Below are positions 8,989 through 17,284 of a stretch of 64,000 nucleotides of DNA, piece after piece. The DNA is from Bowmanella denitrificans (GTDB lineage: Bacteria > Pseudomonadota > Gammaproteobacteria > Enterobacterales > Alteromonadaceae), in NCBI RefSeq assembly GCF_002887595.1, contig NZ_PEBU01000002.1, positions 620,001 to 684,000 on the forward strand, written 5' to 3'. The position numbers and the translations under genes are program-made. How positions within the stretch are numbered: the first letter of the stretch is position 1; each line of letters starts with the position of its first letter. The notes under the pieces were generated by a model. The model saw only the letters and a list, made by a program, of their open reading frames with translations. It was not told where the DNA came from and made no database searches.

Positions 8989-9606
8989 ACTTGATGTGTG
9001 TTCAATCATTCAAGACAAAGTTGCTGGAAAGACGTTGAGTGTAATAACGAACTCAACTGTTACATGGTGAGTGACGTAAGCCTTTCTACGGATTAATGGC
9101 CAATCCCAATTAACGACTAAACTGGTCACTACCATGCCGTTTGTGGTGCGCGGGATAACGCACTCTAAAACCAGGACTGTTGTTTTAGAAGCGGCCAGGC
9201 ATCTACACCATAGGTTAGATTTTTTAATCCACTCAATACAGTACCTGCTGTGATGTGACGCAGCTCCAACTCTGCAGCACAAGGTTTTCTGGGTTATCTA
9301 AGCTCACTGACCATGCATCTGACTGATGACAATATAGATCTTGTTCGAACGCTCGTTGCAAACAATACAACCAAACCAATCACCAAATGGTGGCCTGAAT
9401 GCCCTTTACTCCCACAACATTGTTGTTCTCATAATGTATATTATGTTAAATGGTATTCATTGTTTAATATGCCCTTAGCTGAACGCTGGTATTTACTTAG
9501 TTTTATCCCCTGCTTTTGATTTCTGGTTCAAACCTTTTCGATGTGGCGGATTTTGGCGATGGCTTGTTGGAGTTTTTGTGGAGCTTTTACTTGGTGCCGC
9601 TACGTA

Positions 9607-9645
9607 AAATCTGCGTGAGTTTGGTAGTGTCTGCCTTGCAGATTT
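9607..9645. repeat. Stem-loop AAATCTGC ... GCAGATTT
   Basis: Perfect 8-bp inverted repeat separated by 23 bases, with weaker complementarity continuing outward (GTGCCG on the left, CGGCGCAC on the right). It lies some 170 bases before the phd-type antitoxin. No function is evident; it could be a cassette-recombination remnant or a structured untranslated region. Confidence 0.4.
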
Positions 9646-9761
9646 CACCACGGCGCACTTTGTTTGCTCTGCAGCCTATTTCAAATAATTGGCTAGGTTT
9701 TTGTTAGTTTTTATAATGAATAAGGTTTGGGATTGGGAATTCATCTTTTAACTGAATTGAC

Positions 9762-9777
9762 CAAATCGTTCGATTTG
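9762..9777. promoter_or_regulatory. Likely operator of the phd/relE toxin-antitoxin operon
   Basis: CAAATCG-TT-CGATTTG is a 16-base palindrome with perfect 7-bp arms, ending 36 bases before the antitoxin ATG. Phd/YefM antitoxins autoregulate through palindromes at this position, so this is the natural operator candidate. Binding is inferred from position and symmetry. Confidence 0.6.
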
Positions 9778-9813
9778 ACTAGTCTTGAGGCCAACACTAA
9801 AGCGGAGTTATTC

Positions 9814-10059
9814 ATGCAATCTTTAACCGCCAATGAAGCCAAAACCAAGTTCGGCACTATGCTGATCAACGTTCAAAACGAACCTGTTGAGATTCTGAAA
9901 AACGGTACGCCCGTAGCCGTTGTTATGTCACTACGCGAATATCAAAGCCTGGAAGCGCTTAAAATGGAACTGGTTAAAGCACGGTTTACTAATACAGATG
10001 ATAGTGATCTCGTCGATGGTAAGTCGTTTTTCCAAGAGCTTGATGCTGATACCCTTTAA
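9814..10059 (+). CDS. Phd/YefM-family antitoxin
   Basis: 81-aa antitoxin: the N-terminus MQSLTANEAKTKFGTMLINV and the VEILKNGTPVAVVMSLREYQSLE segment are typical of the Phd/YefM fold, with an acidic C-terminal tail for toxin binding. It should repress its own operon and neutralise the RelE/ParE toxin encoded two bases downstream. The ATG at 9814 is chosen because GGAG lies eight bases upstream; the longer open frame has no such signal. A palindrome at 9762-9777 precedes it. Confidence 0.9.
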   Translation: MQSLTANEAKTKFGTMLINVQNEPVEILKNGTPVAVVMSLREYQSLEALKMELVKARFTNTDDSDLVDGKSFFQELDADTL

Positions 10060-10061
10060 TA

Positions 10062-10394
10062 GTGGCCAACGTACCAGTACCCTTCTATTTCAAAAGTTAT
10101 GCCCGTGCTGATTTGGTAAGTATTCGCCAATACACTATAAAGCAATGGGGTCAGGCACAGTGGCTCACCTACAAAGAGGCTTTATTCAATACCTTTCAAA
10201 CTCTAGCGAATAGTCCAGACATTGGCATCACGCTAAATGAGATTTCGCCAGATGCCTATCGTTTTCCACTGAAAAACCACGTTATCTACTATGTCAGGAA
10301 GCCGGACAAGATCATTATTGTCGGTGTTTTGTCTTCGGACATGGCTCCCGAAAAGCATCTAAGACGTGAAAAAGCCATTTCAGACGAACTCTGA
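10062..10394 (+). CDS. RelE/ParE-family toxin
   Basis: 110-aa protein partnered with the Phd-type antitoxin. Family features include the N-terminal SYARADLVSIRQYTIKQWG helix pair and the C-terminal FPLKNHVIYYVRKPDKIIIVGVLSSDM beta core of ParE/RelE proteins. It starts with GTG two bases after the antitoxin stop, implying translational coupling. RelE members cleave mRNA on the ribosome and ParE members poison gyrase; the ARADLVSIRQY pattern leans toward ParE, but this is not decided by sequence alone. Confidence 0.88.
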   Translation: MANVPVPFYFKSYARADLVSIRQYTIKQWGQAQWLTYKEALFNTFQTLANSPDIGITLNEISPDAYRFPLKNHVIYYVRKPDKIIIVGVLSSDMAPEKHLRREKAISDEL

Positions 10395-10417
10395 AGCCAG
10401 GAAAAGTAGCTCAGGAA

Positions 10418-11032
10418 CTAGCTTTTCAGTTCACGCATAAAGTCTTCGCAGGCCTGGTCTCGGTGTTTATCGGTGCGCTGTTTTGCTGCTTTACAGGCCA
10501 GCCAGCCATGGCCAAAGGCATGCTCTAACTGGCTGTATAAATAGCGCTGGCTGCTGGGCCTGAGTTTAAGTTTTGCTTGTAGTAATTGGCCCTGGTCCTG
10601 AGTGTTTAAGCCACTTGGCAATTCAGCTACCGCTTGTTTAGCGCTATCTAGGTTTTCTTCGGGGTCCAACAAATATTCCAGCACCAGGTCGTAGTTATCC
10701 CCATCCAGCCCCGCCTTGGCGGCCAAGGCTCTAAGCCGGTCCAGGGTTTCGGTCTTAATGGTTAAACTGGTGAGATTGCTTAAATGGCGCTGCTTATACT
10801 TACGCCACTTGGCATTTAAGCGTTTATAGCAATCCGCCACTATGCTGTGCTTAAGCAACTTCATGGCCTCGCTGGCACTTAGCTGAGTAAAATCCGGCAA
10901 TACCCTATCCGGCTTAATCAAATCCACCGGCTTAATGGCTTTTTCAATTAGCCCGCTTTGCACAAATTGTTGCCAGAGTGCTTGGTTGGCATCCTGGGTG
11001 GATGGGTTTGACGTGTTGTATTTTGAACTCAA
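10418..11032 (-). CDS. MatP-like ribbon-helix-helix protein
   Basis: 204-aa protein of no firmly recognised family. Residues ~77-131 (starting NAKWRKYKQRH, with LTIKTETLDRLRALAAKAG inside) resemble the DNA-binding part of MatP, the Ter macrodomain organiser: basic RK..KxRH, then a beta strand, then RL..LA...G, and an acidic stretch DPEEN. A lysine-rich helical N-terminus and a ~75-residue C-terminal extension lie outside that match. The start is a TTG at 11032 without a clear ribosome-binding site. Two GTGAC..GTCAC palindromes, whose arms match the MatP site matS, lie at the start codon and 70 bases upstream, suggesting autoregulation. It sits between two toxin-antitoxin modules. MatP homology is by eye and remains an inference. 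Confidence 0.5.
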   Translation of the reverse strand: MSSKYNTSNPSTQDANQALWQQFVQSGLIEKAIKPVDLIKPDRVLPDFTQLSASEAMKLLKHSIVADCYKRLNAKWRKYKQRHLSNLTSLTIKTETLDRLRALAAKAGLDGDNYDLVLEYLLDPEENLDSAKQAVAELPSGLNTQDQGQLLQAKLKLRPSSQRYLYSQLEHAFGHGWLACKAAKQRTDKHRDQACEDFMRELKS

Positions 11033-11036
11033 TTGC

Positions 11037-11048
11037 GTGACCTGTCAC
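11037..11048. promoter_or_regulatory. matS-like site abutting the MatP-like start codon
   Basis: GTGACCTGTCAC: arms GTGAC/GTCAC with a two-base spacer, ending four bases before the TTG start at 11032. A bound protein here would cover the ribosome-binding region and probably the promoter. It is a one-base variant of the perfect palindromes at 8977 and 11108. Confidence 0.5.
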
Positions 11049-11107
11049 AAACAAAATGTATGCAGCCCACTCTATTCGAGTTGTTGATTGGTTGCAATAT
11101 CACTACT

Positions 11108-11119
11108 GTGACATGTCAC
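11108..11119. promoter_or_regulatory. GTGACATGTCAC palindrome upstream of the MatP-like gene
   Basis: Perfect 12-bp palindrome, centred about 80 bases upstream of the MatP-like start and about 15 bases beyond the 3' end of the relE-type toxin gene at 11135. With the site at 11037 it forms a pair 71 bases apart. Confidence 0.5.
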
Positions 11120-11134
11120 GCTCTTGCTGCCACA

Positions 11135-11422
11135 CTATTCGTCCAAAGGTGGCCACTGACGCGCGGCATGGAGGATACGGAGAATCCGGATCAACTCGGG
11201 TGTGCATTGATAAACTACAATATAATTTGCCAGGGCAACTAATTCCCGGGTATTTGCAACTCGGCCAGTTCTGCCCATTTGTGGAAATGAGGGTAACTTC
11301 TCTACTTTTCCAACAATATCGTTAATAAGGCTTTGCGCTGCGTCGGGATTATCCTCAGAAATGTACTCGACAATTGCACTCAAATCAGCGTGGGCTAATT
11401 TGGACCATGCAATTTTAGGCAC
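11135..11422 (-). CDS. RelE/ParE-family toxin of the second module
   Basis: 95-aa toxin with the ParE/RelE pattern: IAWSKLAHADLSAIVEYISEDNPDAAQSLINDIVGKVE, then GRTGRVANTRELVALANYIVVYQ and an IRILRILHAARQWP C-terminus. That C-terminal ILHAARQWP is typical of the RelE/ParE superfamily members paired with RelB/DinJ antitoxins. The start at 11422 overlaps the antitoxin end by eight bases, so the two are translationally coupled. Target (mRNA or gyrase) is not decidable here. Confidence 0.9.
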   Translation of the reverse strand: MPKIAWSKLAHADLSAIVEYISEDNPDAAQSLINDIVGKVEKLPSFPQMGRTGRVANTRELVALANYIVVYQCTPELIRILRILHAARQWPPLDE

Positions 11423-11705
11423 GGCGTTTCCTGTTAACTAGCGCTTGTAAGTCGTTAACAACCTGATTATGTGGCACATCCGCCTGATTGCTGGATAGCG
11501 CTTCCTGAACTTTGGCTCTAAACCACGCATCATGTGCATCAGGATCAACGGTCAGGCCAGCCGGTAATCCCCCTTCTTTGCTTACCCGAGTGAGCAATAT
11601 GCGCACAGCATCTGACAAGGTAAGACCCACATTGGCCAATTTTTCTGTTGCATCTGCTTTCAACTGGCTATCGATACGAACGTGCAGCATTGATGTTTGC
11701 GCCAT
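11415..11705 (-). CDS. RelB/DinJ-family antitoxin
   Basis: Antitoxin with a ribbon-helix-helix N-terminus: MLHVRIDSQLKADATEKLANVGLTLSDAVRILLTRV, a textbook RelB/DinJ signature, followed by the toxin-binding C-terminus. It represses the module and neutralises the toxin encoded downstream. I chose the ATG at 11705 (MAQTSM...), which has GAGG eight bases upstream, over the one 27 bases earlier. About 96 aa, usual for the family. Confidence 0.9.
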   Translation of the reverse strand: MAQTSMLHVRIDSQLKADATEKLANVGLTLSDAVRILLTRVSKEGGLPAGLTVDPDAHDAWFRAKVQEALSSNQADVPHNQVVNDLQALVNRKRRA

Positions 11706-11802
11706 TTCCACCTCAGGCTTATCCTCGTTCACTTAAGTATGTATATCAAAAGCGATACGGTCAACTGGTAAGCTGCTGCCGTTTGAAAGCGATAGAAAAA
11801 CG

Positions 11803-12111
11803 TTAGTGACAGCTGGACTTGTACTCGTCATACGCCACAGTCATCGCCTTATCGACTACCACTTTTCGAATCTGTTCTGTTTCGGCAAGGAATTGCCAGA
11901 CAATGATGGTTTCGCCCTGTTCAGTCACTTTTAGATGCGAATCGGCACCAACCAGTAAATCACAGCCAGGTATGGCTTTGCTGCTCTCCAGCAAGGCAAC
12001 TTCTTTACCTATCAGCTCTTCAGCGTGGTAGGTGTTGCTGGAATCCTGATACCAGTAGCCGAGTATGAATCCGAGGATGAGGAAAACAGAGCCAATGAGC
12101 CATTTATTCAT
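11803..12111 (-). CDS. Small membrane-anchored hypothetical protein
   Basis: 102-aa protein not recognised. It begins MNKWLIGSVFLILGFILGYWYQD, one transmembrane anchor or uncleaved signal, followed by a soluble ~75-residue domain with two cysteines (C50 and the penultimate residue) that could form a disulfide in the periplasm. An AAGGAATAAC stretch precedes the ATG. It is separated from the defence operon by 48 bases and from the toxin-antitoxin module by 97, so it may be its own transcript. Confidence 0.55.
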   Translation of the reverse strand: MNKWLIGSVFLILGFILGYWYQDSSNTYHAEELIGKEVALLESSKAIPGCDLLVGADSHLKVTEQGETIIVWQFLAETEQIRKVVVDKAMTVAYDEYKSSCH

Positions 12112-12159
12112 AGTTATTCCTTATAAAAAACCACCCTACTCTACTTATATGCTGTCTGG

Positions 12160-12948
12160 CTAAAAGGCATCCGGCAGAAGGGCAAATGCCATCGAATCCA
12201 GCCGTTCTTTGGTCTTTTCCCACTTTGGCATTACCTGGTTCATTAGCCTATAAAACCGCTCGCTATGGTTATGTTCGGCAATGTGACAAAGCTCATGCAA
12301 AATCACATAGTCGATACAGTCGCGGTGAGCTTTGACCAAGTGAGGGTTGAGGGTGATGCAACCGTTAGGTGAACAGCTACCCCATTGGGTTTGCATGGTC
12401 AGTATGCGCAGCGGTGGTCGTTCTTCTACCCAAAGGGCTTGCTCCAGCATGGCATCCAGGCGTTTGGCAAAAATTTCTTTAGCGCGAGCTTTGTACCAAT
12501 CCGTCAGCAGTGCTTTCACTTTATCGGCTGACTTCGTTCTTACAGACACTTCCAGTTTGCCACGTAGCAATTTTACGCCTTGAATCTGCTCAGGTGCCTC
12601 AATCACTTTCAGCAGATACTGTTTCCCTAGATAGTAATGGCTCTCGCCGCTGATGTACTGACGTGGGAAGGTAAACTCAAGCTGTTTGCGAAAATCCCTT
12701 AACTGTTCGTATATCCACCGGCCACGCTTTTTAACCGCCCATAGAATCGCTTCGCTGTCAGCGTCTTCGGGAGCGGATGCGATTACCCGGCAATCGGGAT
12801 ACACCTTGATCAATACTTTGCTAGTGGCTTGCGGGCGCTTGACTCGCTTAAACGTAATCTGCTCGTCACCGTAGCGAAAGCTCATGGTCTCGCTCGCTTT
12901 GGTGGATCTAGGTTTAATCGGCACATTCATTTGGTTAAACCCACTCAA
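12160..12948 (-). CDS. YgjP-like (DUF45) M48-family metallopeptidase
   Basis: 262-aa zinc metallopeptidase-like protein. The C-terminal half carries QTQWGSCSPNGCITLNPHLV and the zinc motif HELCHIAEHNHSERFY (HExxH plus downstream H and E), the hallmark of the YgjP/DUF45 family. Such genes are often the last gene of type I restriction operons. Its ATG overlaps the hsdR stop as ATGA (12945-12948), so it is translationally coupled to hsdR. Role in restriction is unproven; it may process HsdR or act as an effector. Confidence 0.88.
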   Translation of the reverse strand: MSGFNQMNVPIKPRSTKASETMSFRYGDEQITFKRVKRPQATSKVLIKVYPDCRVIASAPEDADSEAILWAVKKRGRWIYEQLRDFRKQLEFTFPRQYISGESHYYLGKQYLLKVIEAPEQIQGVKLLRGKLEVSVRTKSADKVKALLTDWYKARAKEIFAKRLDAMLEQALWVEERPPLRILTMQTQWGSCSPNGCITLNPHLVKAHRDCIDYVILHELCHIAEHNHSERFYRLMNQVMPKWEKTKERLDSMAFALLPDAF

Positions 12949-15900
12949 GCACCGTTTAATCCAACCCGGGTGATCTGAACAATCATCTCAACTATCTTCT
13001 TGGCCTGATCCATACCGCCACCAATGGCTTTGCACTCCTGGAATATTCTGGGAAGTAGCTTTTTACGAATATCGGCTTCGATGTTCTGTGGGTTGATGGA
13101 GTTTTCCGCGACAGAGGTTTCTACCGCCAGGTCAATTTCAAAAGCAACTTTGACCCACTTGTCCTGAACCTGGCTGTCGGGTACAGCCAAAGCTTCAGGC
13201 AACATTTTCTTGAAAACACCAAAATAGGCCTGGGCATGACGATTACCTGCAAATGCATCTGGTATGTCATGCAATCGTCTGTCCTGTACTTGCTGTTCAA
13301 ATTCACGGAACAGCATGTACTGTTTCAGTGGGTGGTCGAATAGTTTTTCGGCATCGATAATGGCCTGGCGCAGCAGCTTGGAAAATGCTTCCTGAGCATA
13401 AGGGTCATCCCGCAGCTCTTGCTCGATCATGCGGGTAACGCGGGTTTTAATAATGTCGGTTTCGTTGCGGGTTTTATCTTCGCTCCAGTCTTGCGGCTGT
13501 TGCTTCTGGCCCATCTTGCCCACTTCATACACGCCACCGGGCTCTTTCACCTCTACCCCTACCACATGCTTATCCAGCAGCTTTTTTACTTGTTCGGCGT
13601 ATTCGTCGTAATCAATCTTCTCGCCCGCATCTTGCTGCACCAGTTGGCGCAGACTGGAAAATTGCTTCACTGTTTCTTTGTAGTGGCGGCGATCCTGATC
13701 GCTAAAACTCTTATCTTCAAAGAAGGTGGCTGATTGCAGTGCAACTTTCAGGCAGCTGGCGAAGGCCGTCAGGGCTTCATAAAAGTCCTCTCGTACTTTC
13801 AGGTGCACGTCAACCAGCTCGCCGCGCTCTCCAGGCACTAAAGGCTTTTGCTCTTCAATCTTCGGTACCAGCACCTGACGCAACTGCTCTATGTCGTTCT
13901 TGTTTTTCACCCCATCGAATATGGCCCATAGCTGCTTATAAAGCTGTGGCAGGCGCTTGTACTCGGTGCTCATCTGGTTGTAGAGGCCAGCAATATCATT
14001 AATGTCATAACCGCCCTGAGTGCGGGAGGCCAGATCCTGGTATTTCTGAATGGTGGTATCCAGTTCCGCCAGAATGCCGCGATAGTCGATAAGTAAGCCA
14101 AATTTTTTCTTTGGGTGCAGACGGTTTACCCGTGCAATCGCCTGGATCAGGTTGTGCTCTTTCAAGGGTTTGTCGATATACAGCACAGCGTTTTTCGGCT
14201 CATCAAAGCCGGTGAGCAGCTTATCAACCACGATGAGTATCTTCAGTGAGTCATCTTTGTCAAAGCGTTCAATAATCTGTTTGGTGTAAGCCTGTTCATC
14301 CTGGCTGCCAATATTGTCTTTCCACCACTGGGTCACTTCGGGTGTGGTAGCCTCATCGACAGCAGTGTTACCTTCACGGCTATCGGGCGGGCTCATCACC
14401 ACCGCAGATTCAAACAAGCCTGCTTCATCCAAGTACTTTTTGAACTTAATGGCAGAGGCTTTGCTGTCGCAGGCTAACTGGCCTTTTAAGCCCTCGTCGA
14501 TGTTCTTTACAAAGTGGTTGGCTATATCCAGGGCAATCAAACGAATGCGATCATCCGCACCGTAAACCTGGCCTTTCTTGGCAAACTTGCGCTTTAGGTC
14601 TGTCTTTTGCTCGTCTGAAAGCCCCTCGGTAATACGCTCAAACCAACTATCAATGGCGCGTTCATTCACATCCAGATCGGGAATACGCTCTTCGTACAGC
14701 AGCGGCGTCACTGTCTGGTCTTCCACCGCGCGCTGCATGGTATAAGCGTGCACAATGGGGCCAAACTTATTGGTGGTCTTGTCGTCTTTCAACAGTGGTG
14801 TGCCGGTGAAGGCGACAAAGGCGGCATTGGGCAGCGCCTGCTTCATGCGGATATGGTTTTCACCGCCTTGGCTGCGGTGGCCTTCGTCGATCAGCACAAT
14901 AATGTCAGCGCTGTGGTTTACACATTCAGGCAATTTGGTGGCGGAATTAAACTTCTGGATAAGCGAGAAAATAATCCGCTCAGTACCTTTGCCAATTTGT
15001 TCGGCCAATCGTTTGCCAGAGGTGGCCATGGCGGTCTCAACGTCTTTCTTGCCGGCCAGTTCGCCACCAGAGGCGAAGGTTTTACTGAGCTGGGTTTCCA
15101 GGTCTACCCGGTCAGTTACCACCACAATACGGCATTGCTTCAGGCTTTCGTGCAGGATCAGCGCCTTACTTAAAAACACCATAGTGAATGACTTGCCCGA
15201 CCCAGTGGTGTGCCAGATTACACCGCCTTCACGGCCGCCGGTGCTACTTCGGGTATTGATGCGTTCAATCAGGCGCTTAATACCAAACACCTGCTGATAG
15301 CGGGCGACGATCTTGCCTGCTTTTTTATCGAATAAGGTGAAGTAACGGGTTATCTCCAGCAACCGGGCAGGGCTTAACAGGCTGATCAGCAATCTATCCT
15401 GACCGGTCACTGCCAGCTCGCCGGAAGCTAACAAGCTTTGATACCAATCCAGATCTTTAGCTGGTCGGTGGCTGAACAGGCTGGTTAGTTGTGCATTGTT
15501 CAGCGTTTGGTTTTTAATGGCGTGCATCTCAGCGTCGGAAATATCCTCTTCCCGCCAGGCGGCCCAGAACTTAGCGGGCGTGCCACAGGTACCATAACGG
15601 CCTTCGTTACCGTTTATAGATAGCAACATCTGGCTATAGGCGAACAGCATTGGGATTTCATCATGGCGCTGGTTACGCAGGCTTTGTGAAATGCCTTCGT
15701 CAATGGTGGGGCCGCCCCCTTTTCCGGTTCGAGCCTTGCCATCCGGGCGCTTGGCCTCAATTACCACCAGAGGAATACCGTTTACAAAGCAGACAATATC
15801 GGGCCTGCGCTTGTCTTGAAATGAAGAGCCGACTCCGCCCGAGCGGGTAACAGTAAACTCTTCGGTAAACACAAAGCTGTTATTGGCCGGGTTCTGCCAA

Positions 15901-16274
15901 TCAATCAGCGCAACGGTCGGGCTGGCCTTTTTACCATCGACAAACTCAGTGACGGAGATGCCATACAGCAAGTGGTTGTACAGGCGCTCATTGGCCGTTA
16001 ACAAGCCTTCGTTAAGCGCCGGGCTGCATACCTCGTCAATCAAGTTGTCGATAGCCTTTTCAGACAGCGGGTAACTGTTACCAGCAAAGGTAAAAGTGCG
16101 CTTTTGAAGCTCACTGCGTAGCACCTGGCGTAACACCACTTCATCAGCTTTACCACCACGGGCGGCTAATGCAAGTTCAGGAGAGAGGAACGACCACCCA
16201 AGGTTGGTCAATAACGTCAGCGCAGGTAACTTGGCACTGTATTCTTCCTGAAATTTGGGTGTGTATTGTGTCAT
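12945..16274 (-). CDS. hsdR: Type I restriction enzyme, restriction subunit HsdR
   Basis: 1109-aa ATP-dependent motor-nuclease subunit that translocates and cuts unmethylated DNA as part of HsdR2M2S1. Seen in order: an N-terminal nuclease domain with PDIVCFVNGIPLVVIEAK (the PD-(D/E)xK-like centre), Walker A GVIWHTTGSGKSFTM, the DEAH-like VLIDEGHRSQ, AFTGTPL (motif III), and helicase motif VI-like QAIARVNR. The ATG has AAGGACAGC upstream and overlaps the stop of a 39-codon ORF. Unusually, hsdR is separated from hsdS by ptuAB and a GIY-YIG gene. Confidence 0.97.
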   Translation of the reverse strand: MTQYTPKFQEEYSAKLPALTLLTNLGWSFLSPELALAARGGKADEVVLRQVLRSELQKRTFTFAGNSYPLSEKAIDNLIDEVCSPALNEGLLTANERLYNHLLYGISVTEFVDGKKASPTVALIDWQNPANNSFVFTEEFTVTRSGGVGSSFQDKRRPDIVCFVNGIPLVVIEAKRPDGKARTGKGGGPTIDEGISQSLRNQRHDEIPMLFAYSQMLLSINGNEGRYGTCGTPAKFWAAWREEDISDAEMHAIKNQTLNNAQLTSLFSHRPAKDLDWYQSLLASGELAVTGQDRLLISLLSPARLLEITRYFTLFDKKAGKIVARYQQVFGIKRLIERINTRSSTGGREGGVIWHTTGSGKSFTMVFLSKALILHESLKQCRIVVVTDRVDLETQLSKTFASGGELAGKKDVETAMATSGKRLAEQIGKGTERIIFSLIQKFNSATKLPECVNHSADIIVLIDEGHRSQGGENHIRMKQALPNAAFVAFTGTPLLKDDKTTNKFGPIVHAYTMQRAVEDQTVTPLLYEERIPDLDVNERAIDSWFERITEGLSDEQKTDLKRKFAKKGQVYGADDRIRLIALDIANHFVKNIDEGLKGQLACDSKASAIKFKKYLDEAGLFESAVVMSPPDSREGNTAVDEATTPEVTQWWKDNIGSQDEQAYTKQIIERFDKDDSLKILIVVDKLLTGFDEPKNAVLYIDKPLKEHNLIQAIARVNRLHPKKKFGLLIDYRGILAELDTTIQKYQDLASRTQGGYDINDIAGLYNQMSTEYKRLPQLYKQLWAIFDGVKNKNDIEQLRQVLVPKIEEQKPLVPGERGELVDVHLKVREDFYEALTAFASCLKVALQSATFFEDKSFSDQDRRHYKETVKQFSSLRQLVQQDAGEKIDYDEYAEQVKKLLDKHVVGVEVKEPGGVYEVGKMGQKQQPQDWSEDKTRNETDIIKTRVTRMIEQELRDDPYAQEAFSKLLRQAIIDAEKLFDHPLKQYMLFREFEQQVQDRRLHDIPDAFAGNRHAQAYFGVFKKMLPEALAVPDSQVQDKWVKVAFEIDLAVETSVAENSINPQNIEADIRKKLLPRIFQECKAIGGGMDQAKKIVEMIVQITRVGLNGA

Positions 16275-16390
16275 ACGCTGTCCTTACTTACTCGATGTCT
16301 GCCGACGCCACCATTAAATGCATAACTGACTGTCAAAGGAACTTTACCAATTTTATTTCCGGTATTTTGCTGCTTCTGGTTGTCAGCCAT
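16271..16390 (-). CDS. 39-codon ORF translationally coupled to hsdR
   Basis: A small frame between the GIY-YIG gene and hsdR, beginning MADNQKQQNTGNKIGKV and ending at a TGA that overlaps the hsdR ATG (ATGA at 16274-16271). GGGGAG lies about eleven bases upstream of its ATG, seven bases after the GIY-YIG stop. It fills the entire gap, which argues for a real small gene or a translational coupler. No family recognised; it is basic and lacks a membrane segment. Confidence 0.5.
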   Translation of the reverse strand: MADNQKQQNTGNKIGKVPLTVSYAFNGGVGRHRVSKDSV

Positions 16391-16396
16391 AGTTAG

Positions 16397-17284
16397 CTAC
16401 TCCCCAACGCTTAGCTGCTTACTGGCAGACTCCAGTGCCCGGCCCTGATAATCATGCAAGGTCACGCCCTGCTCTGTTTTCCAGTCCAGCCAACCGTTTG
16501 ATGTACCCAACAGCAAAAACATCGACGCCCCGCTGGGGGTTTGAAACAAGTGATCGCGTTGAAATACAAAACGTTCTCCCTGCTCTGTAATCACGCCTTT
16601 GGCCAGCAGTTGGTCGCGTTTATCAAAGAAGCGCTGCTCGGTTTTGCGCTTGGTGGTCATCGGCGCTGAAGAGCCTTTTAGTACCACCATACCCTCATTG
16701 GTATAAATACCTTTGGCCTCAACCCCGGTGCGGCTGCAAATAAATAACGGTTCGGCGCTTGCCTCAGTCGGCCCGGTAAGGGGTTCAAATAACGGATAGC
16801 CAAGGGTGGCCAATAATAAACTGCCAATGTCATGCAGCTCATCACAATCGGCTTTTAGCGGCACAGGCGTATGCGGTTTTTGACCGCCATTGCCATTTAA
16901 CAGGTTATAACGCTGGCAGCTTTTGGCTTTTTCAATAGACAGCGATTCTAAATACAATACATGGGTTTGGGTCAGGTTGTTGGTGAGTGACACCAACACC
17001 AGGGCACGCTCCCAATCTTTATTTTCATCTTTATGGTGCTGCATCAGGCGGCTACCTACCGCGCCCGACTGGCCAATATACAATTCGTCTTTATTGTCAC
17101 CAGAAAGCAAAAAATACAGCCCCACCTGTTTGGCTTCGGGCATAGTGACAAACTCGGCAATATCACTACGAGGCACTTCAATCAGGCGGATAATCGAGGT
17201 TGTTTGTTCGGCAATACGAATACCGGCAGGATCGCCGCCAGGCAGAAATATCTGAATCGTACGGGGGCGCTTTTGTATTGTCAT
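16397..17284 (-). CDS. GIY-YIG nuclease with DUF4357 domain
   Basis: 295-aa protein. An N-terminal part (~50-130) has GLYFLLSG...ELYIGQSG, the GIY-YIG core written as GLYF/LYIGQSG, followed by RLMQHHKDENKDWERALVLVS and the acidic YLESLSIEKA helix. The C-terminal part (~240-290) matches DUF4357 (SGASMFLLLGTSNGWLDWK). GIY-YIG plus DUF4357 proteins occur in phage-defence islands and type I restriction loci. Its ATG overlaps the stop of a 26-codon hsdR-like fragment (ATGA, 17281-17284). Nuclease activity is expected from the motif; its role with HsdR is not known. Confidence 0.82.
   Translation of the reverse strand: MTIQKRPRTIQIFLPGGDPAGIRIAEQTTSIIRLIEVPRSDIAEFVTMPEAKQVGLYFLLSGDNKDELYIGQSGAVGSRLMQHHKDENKDWERALVLVSLTNNLTQTHVLYLESLSIEKAKSCQRYNLLNGNGGQKPHTPVPLKADCDELHDIGSLLLATLGYPLFEPLTGPTEASAEPLFICSRTGVEAKGIYTNEGMVVLKGSSAPMTTKRKTEQRFFDKRDQLLAKGVITEQGERFVFQRDHLFQTPSGASMFLLLGTSNGWLDWKTEQGVTLHDYQGRALESASKQLSVGE

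Larger units (their letters stand above)
8879..9761. other. Gene-poor accessory spacer with hairpins
   Basis: About 880 bases without a convincing gene on either strand; the short open frames have no ribosome-binding site and unlikely composition. It holds the matS-like palindrome at 8977-8988, a 7-bp hairpin GTTGAGT/ACTCAAC at 9034-9057, and an AAATCTGC/GCAGATTT hairpin at 9607-9645. It separates the core-like molybdoenzyme gene from the toxin-antitoxin region and probably marks an edge of acquired DNA. Confidence 0.5.

Noticed and set aside
9010-9282. Minus-strand open frame of ~90 codons
   Set aside because: TTG start without a ribosome-binding site, improbable composition and no recognisable family; treated as noncoding.
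9313-9519. Plus-strand 68-codon frame
   Set aside because: No ribosome-binding site, Cys/Trp-rich random-looking composition.
8879-9761. Integron gene cassettes with attC sites around the toxin-antitoxin genes
   Set aside because: The GTTGAGT/ACTCAAC and AAATCTGC hairpins recall attC structure, but no repeated attC consensus (GTTRRRY ... RYYYAAC) flanks each gene and no integrase is present.
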